From Moringa oleifera (lineage: Eukaryota; Streptophyta; Magnoliopsida; Brassicales; Moringaceae): a stretch of DNA of 64,000 nt. How positions within the stretch are numbered: the stretch's first letter is position 1; every line of letters begins with the position of its first letter. Positions 1-11,870 of this stretch are shown piece by piece. The stretch spans positions 1,803,001 through 1,867,000 of the forward strand of contig JAJFZO010000191.1 of assembly GCA_021397835.1 (NCBI GenBank). The letters run 5' to 3'. Under the pieces are notes generated by a model. It was not told where the DNA came from and did not search any database. It was given only the letters and a program-made list of their open reading frames with translations. The position numbers were made by a program, and so were the translations under genes.

Positions 1-63
1 CTTGGTTTCCCTTATACAAAACACAGCATCAGCTTCATTTACGTTCTTGTTCTTTTCACAGTC

Positions 64-2013
64 ATGGCCATAATGAACCATCATCAATTGTCAGTTGCAT
101 TCGGGGTCTTAGGTAATCAATCAGAATGCACTTTCATGCTCTCGTCTTCTACTTCTCTGCCTGTCTCCCTCTTCTCTGGTTTCTCGTTTTCTTTGTCTAA
201 ATGCTATAACATCATTATTTTGTCCTTCCTAAGAGTCTGTCTTTCAACTTTTCATCAATGTTCACGTTAATAACCAATACCATCTCCCTTCTTTGCAGCT
301 AGATAACTTTTCTCTCATCTGGGGCTCCATTCTTCTTCTTACTTCTTCTTTAGGTGCATGACCGATTATGTCTAGAATTATTGTAATTCCATCACAGTTT
401 CCAGGCTTTGCCAAAGATTAAACTAGAACCACATATTTTCATGTCCTTGTTCCTAAGTTTCTAGAATATGTGGTGATTTGTATTTATACTTAAAAAAATC
501 TTCCAAGTATTATTGTCCATTAAATCATGATCCACCTTCCTCATTAAATAATGATATCTAGTAAGTTTGATCTGCATGTATGTATTATTTTTCTTGAAAG
601 GTTTTTTGTGCACCAACATACACCATTTGGGCTAGCTAGCTAGATGTTATTGGGTTGTCTTCTTATTTGTTTATGTATGATCTTTATCTTGCATCATCTT
701 ACTATACTTAGCTTTTTCCTTTATCTGATTAGTTGAGTAACTTTATGAATGAATACCAAAATCTTTGATGGGTGGAAACTAACAAATGATTTCTGTTCAA
801 CTTGGGTGACATACAGGCAATGTTATCTCCTTCTTCGTGTACCTGGCTCCAGTGTAAGTGGTGCATCTGCTATTATCTTTTTCTTGTTTATATCAACTTT
901 TCATTGGTGAGATTTGTTAATGAAACTTTTCTCTGTTTGCAGACCTACCTTTTATAGGATCTACAAGAAAAAATCAACTGAAAGTTTCCAATCGTTGCCT
1001 TATCAAGTAGCACTGTTCAGCTCCATGCTTTGGCTCTACTACGCATTGGTCAAAACGGATGCTTTGCTTCTCATCACCATCAACTCATTCGGATGCGTTA
1101 TCGAGACTATTTACATCACCATATTCTTCACCTACGCAACAAAAACCAGCAGGGTAGCCATTTTTTTCTAGAGCAAGAAGAAAAAATGTCCTTTCGGTCT
1201 TTTCAATTAGTTTCTAACTAAAGTTTGAATTTTGATTTGCAGATCTCGGCTATGAAGCTTTTTATTGGTATGAACGTGGTGGTGTTCTCTTTGATTCTGG
1301 CTCTTACCCAGCTTCTAGTGGACGGCAAGCTTCGGATCTCTATTCTCGGTTGGATCTGCGTTGCCATCTCCGTTAGTGTTTTCGCAGCACCCTTAAGTAT
1401 CGTGGTGAGTTTCAGCAACCCGGAAGAAGAAGATGGGAACTTCCTCTTGGGTTTGATCTCTTTTTCTTATTCGTTTTCTTCTTCTTGTTCATTTTCAGGC
1501 CCAAGTTATCCGAACAAAAAGTGTTGAATTCATGCCGATTAACCTGTCATTCTTCCTCACAATCAGTGCAACGATGTGGTTCTCTTATGGTCTGTTCCAA
1601 AAGGACATATGCGTCGCTGTAAGTCATGAACAAGATCATCATTTCTTTGTTTCAGTAATTCGTTAAAGCCGCCATTGATTTAATTTCTTGCTCTTTTGAA
1701 CTGGCTGCAGCTCCCCAACGTGCTGGGTTTCGTCCTGGGTATGCTTCAGATGCTGCTGTACGCAATCTACAGGAATGCCAAGAACAAAAAGGTCGTGGAG
1801 GAGAAGCAGCTGCCCGAAACCCTGAAGAGCATTGTCGTATTAAGCACTTTAGGTATATCTGAAGTGTACCCCGTTGACATTCAACCATCTGTTGACGGAG
1901 AAGAAGCAGTCAAATCTGGAAAAGAAACAGAAGAAGAACCTGAAAAGGATACTGATGAGAAAAGCAAGGAACCACCAGAAGATGCCGTCCACACAAATGA
2001 ATGTGCAGTTTGA
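64..2013 (+). CDS. Bidirectional sugar transporter SWEET, clade III type
   Basis: Exons 64-112, 817-853, 943-1153, 1243-1404, 1499-1618 and 1711-2013 have GT/AG borders and join in frame to 293 residues. Six exons and about 290 residues are usual for this family. The N-terminal half carries the MtN3/saliva signature ([20 protein letters not shown] at residues 16-35, then [20 protein letters not shown] from 43). The second MtN3 repeat is in exons 5-6 (SVEFMP, then [20 protein letters not shown]). Seven hydrophobic segments are expected, followed by a long acidic Glu/Lys-rich cytosolic tail ending NECAV. SWEETs are facilitators at the plasma membrane or tonoplast. The long tail and overall wording fit the sucrose-exporting clade III (SWEET9-15), but sucrose specificity is inferred. 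The first ATG lies 63 bases from the window start, so the promoter is outside. The 3' end converges on the PBS1 gene. Confidence 0.93.
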
Positions 2014-3156
2014 AATTCGCATACGTACACACCCTGGTCCTTGACTTTGTTGAGCGGTTTCATGCCAAAACTGCCTTCCATTTTGTCCTTCTTGTCTCGC
2101 TGTCTCCCTTTCTCTAGTCTCCTCTCTGACTCGCCATAAAAACATGTTAGTGTCGTTCTTGTTCTTCTTCTTCCACATAACCAAAGCCGCGTACAGAGGC
2201 CAAACTGAGTCTGGGCCACCAGGCTTAGGATCCAGTTTTTATGTTTGTCATCAATTACCCAGTTTGTATTGTTGCTTGGAAATAGAAATACTATGCTTTT
2301 TGCATACAGTTTTCAGTTAAACCTGAAGAGCAAACCCATCAATCTTCACAGACGTCCATGGACAACAATGGCAAGCCCTAGGACACTCCTCTAGAATAGC
2401 TATTACTGGAAACCGACACTAACCCAGTAACAGCCATGTCCACTGTGTGAGAGCCCATTTTTAGGGCAGTCCACTACTTATCTTGCCCTTTAAGGGAAGA
2501 TACCTTAAATGCAAAACCCATCTCAGTTTGGGTTTGGGACTGAACATGTAGGTTACCCTTCAAAGTAAGGGAAGAACAGGTTATGGCAAAGAAAGTGACA
2601 GAAACCGTTTTAACGCCCAGCAGAGTAAAGCCACCTTTCTCAGACAATAGTTTTGAGAGCCTTAATCAATAATTGAAATTTTGACGTTGAATGAATAGTT
2701 TGCAAGGTAGTAAGTTAACTGATCACTGAAATTATGTTAATCAGTAAAAAGAAAGAGTGCATGATCCAGAGAAGGGTGATTTCTCCTTCATGGCATGCAA
2801 GAGCAAGAAGAAGAAGAACATAAACTTCACTGAGATTCAGTCTCAAAATCTCATAAAATTGGCTTTGTTCTGCTCTTCCTCTCCTAGCAGATAATGTACA
2901 CTCTTAATTCTGATTTTTATAAACTTCTTGTGTGTTTCAAAAGAAACGAAAATAAAGGGGTCAAAGTAACCAAAAAAAAACAATGATGCTGGCACCATGT
3001 CCACTGTGATGAGCCTGTAAGGGAAAGAAAAAAGCAAGATCTGAGCAGTTTCGCAACGAAAAGCTTAGCCGCCAATGTCTCTTCACCCTATCTAGTGAGA
3101 AAACAAGACAGAGGAGCTGAGTAAGATATGGTGCCGATGCATCACCCACTGGCTTA
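2014..3156. other. Convergent intergenic spacer, SWEET to PBS1
   Basis: This holds the 3' untranslated regions of two genes transcribed towards each other. Short open frames on the minus strand at 1849-2219 and 2843-3242 overlap gene ends and have no recognisable domain. I see no gene here. Confidence 0.6.
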
Positions 3157-6100
3157 CTACCCATTATTTGCATCGAAGCTACCCTGTGCACTTTGTCGCC
3201 TTTTTTCTCGCCAGTTTTCCCCCCACATTTTGGCCTCTGCAACAGCTCGTTCTCTATCCAAGTCCCTATTCAGCATCCTTGCAGTTTCTTTAGGGGAGTC
3301 ATCCTTCTCCGAACCTTCCAAGTCCCATCGACGCCCAGATCCTCCTCCTTCCTCGTTCTTTGATATCCTTCCACCTCTTTCATCTCTGATCCTTCCATCT
3401 TTGTCCCCAGAACCTCTGTGCCCGGCTGTGCTAGGATCATAAGCCTGGTTTGCCAAGTAAGACAGAGCAGTGACCACGTCTCCAATAAGAGGACGACTTG
3501 CAGCCTGCTCCTGAATGCACATAGAAGCCACAGCTAGAGCTTGGTAGAGACCTCGCATGGGATACCGCCCTTCCAGTAGCGGGTCCGCCAATTTTGCAAA
3601 TTTACGGCGGTCATTGAACAAAGGGCGTGCCTGTGAATAGATAAAACCACCATGGACACTCCATTATTAGACAATCATAGAGATCATACTCAACAAAAAC
3701 GCACGCCTTCCAACAAGCAGGTATGTTTCCAGGCAACTGGACAGAAACCAATTTTAAAAAGTGTCTTACCCATGTGACAAGGTTCTGTTCTCCATGGGGC
3801 CTAGTGCTGTCAATGGCTTTACGTCCAGTAATCAGCTCTAAGAAAACTACCCCAAAACTGTAGACATCAGATTTCACTGTCAATTGCCCAGTCATGGCAT
3901 ACTCTGGAGCACAATAACCATAAGTGCCCATAACCCTGGTGGAAACATGTGACTTGTCTCCAACTGGACCAAGCTTTGCAAGTCCAAAATCAGAAAGCTT
4001 CGGGTGAAATCCTTCATCCAACAAAATGTTGGATGACTTGAAATCCCGGTAAATAACTGGAGGGTTTGCTTTATCATGCAGGTACTCCAACCCTTTGGCT
4101 GCACCTGCAGCAATCTTCATTCTTGTGTTCCAATCCAGTGCTTCCTTATCAGGTGGAACATCTGCACAAACACAAAACAGTAAGCAGTGCTGAAATTTCT
4201 GAGCATACACCTCATCAGATTCCATATCCAGTCTAGAACATTATCACTTTTCTTTACCAATTACATTATTGATAGTAGAAGACAAAATTTTGAATCCTCC
4301 AGGAATAGAAAGCACATCTAGATGTAAGCACTTCACAATAGAATCATACAAAAGACTCACTTGAAATCTTATTTCTTTTAGCTCTTCCCTGGCAGTTTTT
4401 TAATTTCGACAGCATTGAGTCCAACTATTTGCTTGGAGTGTGTGTGTCTCTATATATATATATATATATTGATAACCAACGCATCTGGAGGAAACCATCC
4501 TCCTCAGGACTCTGAAGTTAACGACTGATAAAATTTCAGTGGTCTGAGGAGATTCAAACCCTGGACTTGGCCTACAAGTCGATGCTTGCTTACCAGCTGG
4601 TTGAATCCTCGGGGTTGCCTGGGAGGTATATGTTATCTTATTCAGTGTCTCAACTTCATCCGAAGTACCCTTTTGTTTAAAGAATTAAATATTACCTCTT
4701 CTACCTACCTGCTAATATCCTACTCGGCCAACAAAGATCCTTCCAGAAACTTCCCTCCAGAACCAAGAACCATCACCACTGGCATCTTGTCTTCCTATTA
4801 TAAGCTTCTGAAAGCATTATCTTTTGATATTAATATTCGCTTCAACAAACTATCTTAAATCAGTTAATTTGTCAAGCGCAAGTCGCTCATTTTAACCTGA
4901 TTTCAAGCAACCTTAACTAAAAGAGCATGTCTTTCACTGCTCTGGTACGATATATCGAGTTTTATTTTAATATCTCAAGCTTAGGCAAATCAAGCTCTTC
5001 CAGGGCAGAATCATTTAGAGTCTAAAAGGATTGCAGAGGAAGCTCTAGAACTTATAATGCAGAAGGCAAGTAGAAGTTACCATGAAGGTGATCTTCCAAT
5101 GACCCCAAGGGCATAAATTCATATACAAGGAGCCGCTGGTCTCCATCAGCACAGTAGCCAATCAGGTTCACTAGGTTGGGATGATGAAGAAGGCTGAGCA
5201 TAAGGACCTCCACCAGAAACTCCCTGTTACCCTGCAGACCATTTCTGTCCAATTGTTTAACAGCAACAACCTGCAAAAAAAAAAAAAGAAAAGAGAAAGT
5301 TAAGAGAAGTAAATCTCAAATTGTATCAGCACTCTTTAGACTACAAGATCTAATTGCTAATCCTTCAGCATATAAGCACATAGATAAACAGACATCTTCC
5401 TGATAGAAAACTGGGACTGCCCAAATGAATGAGGCTGAAGATCATATTATTTCAATTCTATTGGATCATTCTCTCAAATTTTCAAGATTTATTTCATCAT
5501 GGATCCTGTCATATGTTATGCTCTCTATAGTAGCAAGTAGCCCTATTGGGATTAACTAATGAAGAAACACCATCAGGGTAATGCGAAGCTTTCAGAAAGC
5601 CATGATAAATCCCAACAAAACTTTCAGAAAGCCATGGTAAATCCCAAGAAAGTGCTTAATATAAGAACCCCATCCTTCTACAAAGATTAAATCACAGATT
5701 TTCTCTTCTCTTGGTATATCATCTATATCAAGTAGAAACAGGGTTCCATTATGGACATAATGTTACATAATGACTTAGATTTTAACAATATAGAATACTA
5801 GCTGATTTATATTATAAAAGGTGGATGAAGAAGTTCTCTTCAAGATTTAGAGACTTATTCACTGCCACGGGACATTTATGTATGTGGGCAAATAATAGTA
5901 AAGCATCCTGATCTCAATCTTTCGTGTTGTTATTACAGTAGAATGTAAATCAAAATTGCTGTTATGTGATGAATTTACAATATATTCAGAAAAACTTGTT
6001 TGTGGAGGCAACTAATGTTTCAGACTCTTCATACCCTTTTCTTCTTCAGTGATCATGCCTTTCCATAATTAGTTCCATTACAGGTTTACTTCCCGCAAAA

Positions 6101-7152
6101 GGTCTAAGTTCATTATTGTCAGAGTAAAGGTCTAAAAATAAAACAAAGTAGGATATGAAGAATAATTCTTATCTCATTTACCTGACCGGTGCTCTCCAGC
6201 CTCCCTCTGTATACACGTCCGAATCCTCCTTCTCCTATGAAACACTCTGGCCTGAAATTCTTCGTTGCAGCAGCTAGCTCACGGAAAGTAAATGTCTGGG
6301 CTGCGATATTGACACCAGGGCCATCTCTGGGGCCTGGTAACTCCTTAGCGGACCCCACATTGCTTCTTGATCTGAGCCTCTCACGAGCTTCAAATTTCAT
6401 CAAAACAAACAAGTAATGATCCATCAGTATCATGTTATCCTAATCAACCAATCCAGGATCAAGATTTCATCACCTCAACTTGGGTTCATGGCAATAGCTG
6501 AAGGAAAGAAATCAATGGTTCCTACCAGATGCGCACATCAAGTAGTAGAGTGATGAGGACAGACTTTGACTGCCATACTCACTCAAAGCTAATTTTGGTA
6601 AATTGGAATTCTGTGTCAAAATTTGACTTAAATTGGAAAACTTTAAGTCATTCCTTCAATAAGAAAGCAAATTCTCAATCCACAAATCACCAATCAGACC
6701 AACCCGAGGGAAATTCAATCATGAGATCCCACTTCTTTTCAGAAACTGCATCAAAATCTGGTGGGGTCTACTTGAAACATACCCAAAATTTGAAGCTGAC
6801 AAATTTCACTCCAAGTAATCGACCATGTAATAATCCAGAGAGAAAAAAAAAAAAAAAGCAAAGAGAAGAAGAAAGAAAAGCTATATTGGAAAGGAAGACG
6901 TCTCATCGTTGATAAGTTCCTCAGAAACTAAGAGTTGAAAGGAAGTATGCAGATCAGATCAGTCTCAATATGGTGGAGAAATAATTAATCAAATGGAATA
7001 GAAGAATGAATAAATGATAACGAAAACCAACCCGACGGTAATCTGGAAATGTTATTGGAGACGGTTGGTTGGCCTTGGATGCGATCCTCGGTTTCCGTCT
7101 GAGGATTCAGCTTCTCTTCTTCCTTGGACTCGAAACAAGAGAAACAACCCAT
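3157..7152 (-). CDS. PBS1: PBS1 receptor-like cytoplasmic kinase (RLCK-VII)
   Basis: Reading down the minus strand, exons 7152-7032, 6387-6182, 5270-5081, 4161-3770 and 3630-3157 join in frame to 460 residues; Arabidopsis PBS1 has 456. The N-terminus MGCFSCF has the Gly2 N-myristoylation and Cys3/Cys6 palmitoylation sites that anchor PBS1 to the plasma membrane. Kinase landmarks in order are the P-loop GEGGFGRVY, catalytic lysine [20 protein letters not shown] (RD kinase), [10 protein letters not shown], and [17 protein letters not shown] at residues 240-246 is the loop cut by the bacterial protease AvrPphB in Arabidopsis PBS1. The C-terminal tail keeps the family wording ([20 protein letters not shown]). 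The kinase acts in pattern-triggered immunity and is guarded by RPS5 in Arabidopsis. The loop STRPH at 291-295 replaces Arabidopsis SEMPH. Intron 1 has a weak donor (gttggt). Confidence 0.96.
4452..4615 (-). mobile_element. tRNA-derived SINE-like insertion in PBS1 intron 3
   Basis: Read on the minus strand, the segment starts with an A-box-like stretch (TTCAACCAGCTGGTAAGCA, about 4588-4606). About 35 bases later comes a B-box-like GGGTTTGAATC (4551-4561), and the element ends in a (TA)n tract at 4452-4470. Internal pol III boxes plus a simple-repeat tail are the layout of plant SINEs. I could not define target-site duplications, and the cloverleaf is too diverged to be a functional tRNA. Confidence 0.45.
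5589..5647. repeat. Short direct repeat in PBS1 intron 2
   Basis: A 26-base segment (ctttcagaaagccatg, then a/g, then taaatccca) occurs at 5589-5614 and again at 5621-5646 with one difference, separated by a few bases. It looks like a local slippage duplication with no evident function. Confidence 0.7.
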
Positions 7153-7486
7153 CTTCTCCAAAATCAAACAGATATAAACGAAAACAAAAATCCTTTCAAA
7201 TCTCTGTTCTTCTCCACAAGGGGAAAAGAAAGAACTTCTATTCACAACCAAATCAAAGATTCATATTTGAATCCTCTCTTTTCACCAAAATCCCATCAGC
7301 AAACCCAAGAAATTTCTGGACATCAAACACCCTCTCCCCCCTTATTGTCTGATCAGGCTTACGACAAAGCAAATAAATCCAAGTTGGTGAACACCAACAA
7401 CAATGACAAAGAGAAAAACCACTAAGAGAGAGATAAATGATCAATAAAAAAGCAGACGTTTAGGTGGGATTGCTTGCTTGTGGTGC

Positions 7487-7488
<2 letters not shown>

Positions 7489-7527
<39 letters not shown>
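7489..7527. repeat. (GA)n microsatellite in the PBS1 leader
   Basis: About 19 GA units sit between the PBS1 start codon and its probable TATA box, so the transcript leader carries a (CU)n tract. Pyrimidine tracts are common in plant 5' leaders, and this one is probably length-polymorphic. Confidence 0.9.
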
Positions 7528-7532
<5 letters not shown>

Positions 7533-7675
7533 AAGAATTTGGCAGTGAAAGAGAGCTGTAAGGAGCCGGCTATGTCTTCGGCTTTGCTCTCACTATTCTT
7601 CCCACATCACAATACTGACAGTAACTCTCAGATATACATATAAACATAATAAAAATATCTCCCTCTCTCTGACCC

Positions 7676-7690
7676 TATTTATATAAAGGG
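7676..7690 (-). promoter_or_regulatory. Probable PBS1 TATA box
   Basis: On the minus strand the sequence reads ctttatataaataggg, about 530 bases upstream of the PBS1 ATG. A start site about 30 bases downstream would give a leader of roughly 490 bases including the (CU)n tract. Position and match are the only evidence. Confidence 0.45.
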
Positions 7691-7699
7691 AGTCTGTCC

Positions 7700-10600
7700 T
7701 CCCTCCACTTCATCCCTACCCAAAATTTCTATCTACTCCCAGTAATACCAAAAACGGGCAGTTTCTTACTGTCTGTAACATTTTTTCCTTAAGTTGTGAA
7801 CGTATAATCTGAAAATAGAAAAAGGAAGAAGAAAAGCGCGTACGTGTCAAATGGCGGGACTGACGGAAAACACAGGGGAGGTGATGGGTCCGGTTACGTT
7901 TTATACAATTAGTTACGTCCATCAGACACAAATAGACGCACCGTCTCGGTACCGTGCCTTCATCTACCAAGTAACTGTAATACTCTTCATGAACTTTACT
8001 CTCTGCATGATTATAAAGAAAGCTTAGTGAGTATCTGAGTAGACTTGCATTCCACTCCCTTCTCTCTTCAATTTGCTTCTCTTTTTAAGCATTAGAGTTC
8101 TTTCTCCTAGTGCACATTGCATTTCTATTTTCTTTGAATTTCTTATGGTGTTTGATAGTCCGACGATCTTTCGGTCCATTAGTTTACGTTTATCTCGGGT
8201 ACCTTATAATGCATGCTTTTGATATTACGGGCTTTAGTGCTGCTAAGTTGATAGTATATTTCAAATTCAAATAATAGTAATGTATTTTATAATGGTCCGG
8301 ATATGGGCATAGGTACAATTTATGTAAACATTATAAACTAATTATAATTTTTATAAGTTTGATGCGTATCAAGATAAGCTCAAGTTTAATTTTGGAGCAT
8401 CGGACATTTTATGCGTTCATAGGATCGTGTCCTAATGGATTTACTAAGTTTGTTAAAGTAGAGATGCCATGTTTGGTTAAATGAAATAGTACATAAAGTA
8501 ACATTTTTTTTATTAATGTAATGACATCAATATCGATCATTTAAAACAGAGTAGTTTAAAATTTATTACTATGCCATTTAAGAATTAATTTGCCTCACCT
8601 AAACTCATTATAGCTATTTCAATACTGCCAAATGAGTAGATTAAAGTTCATAATATTTATGGATATGAATTATTTATATCAATTTTTCCTTTTTTTAAAG
8701 GATTTATTCTAATAAATGTTAATACTTTTAAGATAAACAAAATAATATCTAATTAAATATTTATATATTGCAAAAACTTAATATTTCACATTTATAACTC
8801 ATTAAACACTCATTTATTACCTAATAACGCTTCTGTTAATAAAAAATAATTAAGAGATAATAACAAAAACTATAATTAGAGAAATTTCCGTCTCATTCTA
8901 TGATTTACCTCGCCAAGACACATTACTCTTGTTTATCATCTTTCTTATCTCATAATCAGAAAATTAAACAACAATCATATATGTATACATTAATTAATTA
9001 TTAATTTTTACCAAATTATCATTAAAATTTAGCATAATTTAAATCAATTAACGATTTAAATCTTAAAAAACTATTCGACAATGCTAATTAATTGATCATG
9101 AAACACAATTTTCCAACTCTTATTGAACGGAATCATAGAAGTTGAAATGATTAAGATTGGTACAAATTTCAAAGATATAAGTCGGATCGAAAGAGATGTT
9201 ATAAAAATGACCCAATTGGAATAATATCCTAAGCTTTTCCAAAAACATGGATTTCAATCCACACAAGTGGAGAGTTGACACTAATAACTTTTTGGTCTTT
9301 GTGAAAACGTCCAATTGGGCAATGAGGGTTGGTTGAGACAAGCTGCCCTGCCATGCCACCGACAATATTCCAAGTTCCACAACCTCACCATTCTTCTTCT
9401 TCTTCTTCTACTACTGCTACCAAATTTGATTCACTCAGATTGAAGTCTTGAAATCTTAGCTTCACTTCCTCCATTATCCAGAAACGGGAGAGGGTCCTCG
9501 CGTCTTTTACGGCTATGGGCTGATCCAACACTTCTCATCTTCCTCATCAACCGAACACTAGGCCCATGGCCCACCATATGTCATCTGACGTCAATTTTTG
9601 TTTAAAATAATTATATCAATAATTTGAAAATTAATTATGTAAAAATATATATTTTTAATAATTTTAAATTAAAAATTTTAAAATATATATTTATTTTAAA
9701 AATTATTTTTTATTAATATTAATAATTTTACACATACACATAATATATATAATTTTTACTTATGTAATTAATTTAATTATTTTTTAAATATTAATAAAAT
9801 AAATAAAATATTTTCATTTTATTTATATAAATATTATATATTTTTTAAAATTAATTATTATTAACTTGTTTAAAAAATATTAAATGTCATGCTGAAATTC
9901 GGAAATCAGATATATTTAGTTCAAATTAAATGATATTTAAGATGTCAATTCGAACTAATTGAACGCAAATGCTTCAAATTTTCAACCTAATATGAATTGG
10001 AGCCGCAGTCTTCTTTGACATGATAAGCAGCGAAACGAGGAAAACGGGATGAATTCTAACCTTAGGGAATCGAACTAAAAGTCAAGTTTAAGTTAAAGCA
10101 AACTATAATTAATGGCTTAAATTCTAAGAAAGCGTGTCTTCATGCCATTTCCCTCCCTGGAATGCAGTATTGACCCACGCCATCCCCACTGTCATTCTAT
10201 TCCCGCGAAGTACCGTAAGCTAAAGAAAATTTCCTACTTCATTTTGACCAGGAAAAAAGGCTTTCTGTCTGCACTGAATTTCAGACCGGCCACCTGTTCT
10301 CCTTTTGCTTAAAAAAAAAAAAATCCCCTCGTAAATATGATTCTTTTTATAAAAAGCATATATATATATATAAAGTTTATATTTTAAAAATATTAATTAA
10401 ATTAATTATATATTTAATTTAAATTTAAATTTAAATTTATAAAAATTTAAATATTTAAAATGGGAATATTGTACAATAAATTTTGATTAAAATTATATAA
10501 AAATATTAAAAAATATTCAAACATCATTCCAAAAAATTTTAAAACTTTTTAAGTATCAAAAATATATTTTTTAAAATTTTACATTATTAAAATTTTAAAA

Positions 10601-11870
10601 ATTTATTATAAATAGCTTGTTAGTTTAAACTATTATAAATTCAATAACTAGACTTGAAATAAAGTATAAAATTTATTTAAAAATATACTCTTAATTTATC
10701 ATAATTATTTGAGTTACAGTTTAATTTAAATCAAATTAAAAAATTTAATATATAATTTTTATATATTAGTATTTAAATTAATAATTAATTTAATTTTTAT
10801 ATTTATCTAAAATCTTGTTTATATTAATGTTTTAATTTAAATTTCATCATTTAGCTCAACTAAAATTTAAATTTTTTATTGATTTGATTTGTGTTGAATT
10901 TTTTAAAAAACAATATTGAAGAATTTTTTTTATAATTTATTATATTAATATAAAAAACAAAAAATAAAGTATTTATTTTATTAAATTGTTATGTATCATA
11001 TTTTTTTAACTACTCAGTACAACTCTGCTCAGGAAAAAAAATGTTAATATAAAATTAAAGCCTTAATTAAGTGACTTTCATCTGAAGATGATTAAGACCG
11101 AAGAAAAGTCACCCATAGCCTTGCTGTACATACTCTACCCTGCAAAGATTAAAAATACTTTAATATCATTTATAGGAGTTGATGAAATGTTGGCCAGGTT
11201 TGGTACTGGACCGTAGTGGGGATGATGGACACTGGGCCCATTCGGTTTGTATCGTACATAACTGTACTAGGTGCTGCATCAAGGCCCCCATTAAGACTCC
11301 GGCCTCAAGGTCCACACGGTATCGTACTGTTTCCAGGAAAAAGGAATAAGTACAGAGCAAAAATCTGGTAATTCTTCCCGGGCCCTTCAAAGCCCAGAGG
11401 GGTTAATAATTTGGGCTCATTAAGCGGATAGTGGTAACGTGTCCGAAAAATGCGTGATCAGATGGACGTGATGACTCGTCGGGCATGCAGGGAATCAAAA
11501 TGGCATTTAGACTTCAGAGTGGGGAAGTCGTGGGCAGCACCAGGTGAGAGAGTGAAGGGCAACCCAATAGGGATGGTCAACGGTCAACGCTCAACTGCGA
11601 CGCGCCCGAAGAAAAACTAACGGCCACGAACCCCACGCACGAACAACGCTCTCCACAGATCCACCATGTCCGTACACCCTCCCCTTCGATTTCCTTCCAA
11701 ACAAATTATAGAAAAGTAATGACAGGAAAACAAAATTAAACAAAAAGAAATGGAAGAAAGGAAAAGATTTCGAAGAATAATTCCACTCTGATCTTCATAT
11801 GGCAGTCATACCTTAGCTTGGAAGAAACGAGAAAAGGAGAGAGTTGGACGAAGGCCCGGTTAAATATCTC
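7700..11870. other. AT-rich spacer between PBS1 and EXO70 promoters
   Basis: The segment near 7700-8200 is probably the PBS1 promoter. From 8220 to 9120 and especially 9600-9880 and 10320-11060 the DNA is nearly pure A/T with runs of aaatttaaa type, consistent with decayed non-coding sequence. Two islands of mixed composition (about 9120-9560 and 11160-11640) contain short minus-strand frames (9120-9380 and 11166-11390) without recognisable domains. About 11640-11870 is the EXO70 5' flank. I see no transposase, reverse transcriptase or RNA gene. Confidence 0.6.

Noticed and set aside
3128..3442. 104-codon plus-strand frame opposite PBS1 exon 5
   Set aside because: It is the shadow of the PBS1 C-terminal coding region, with low-complexity Ser/Pro content and no domain.
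4540..4615. Functional tRNA gene in PBS1 intron 3
   Set aside because: Pol III box-like segments are present, but I could not fold paired acceptor and anticodon stems. SINE origin is more likely.
9120..9380. 86-codon minus-strand frame
   Set aside because: No family recognised, no promoter or splice partner, and flanked by decayed AT-rich DNA.
8220..11060. Retrotransposon in the AT-rich spacer
   Set aside because: I found no reverse transcriptase, integrase or gag motif in any frame, and no convincing pair of long terminal repeats.
11844..11870. Longer EXO70 start
   Set aside because: The extra nine codons begin with TTG, not ATG. The first in-frame ATG is 11871 and gives the MEK start usual for this type.
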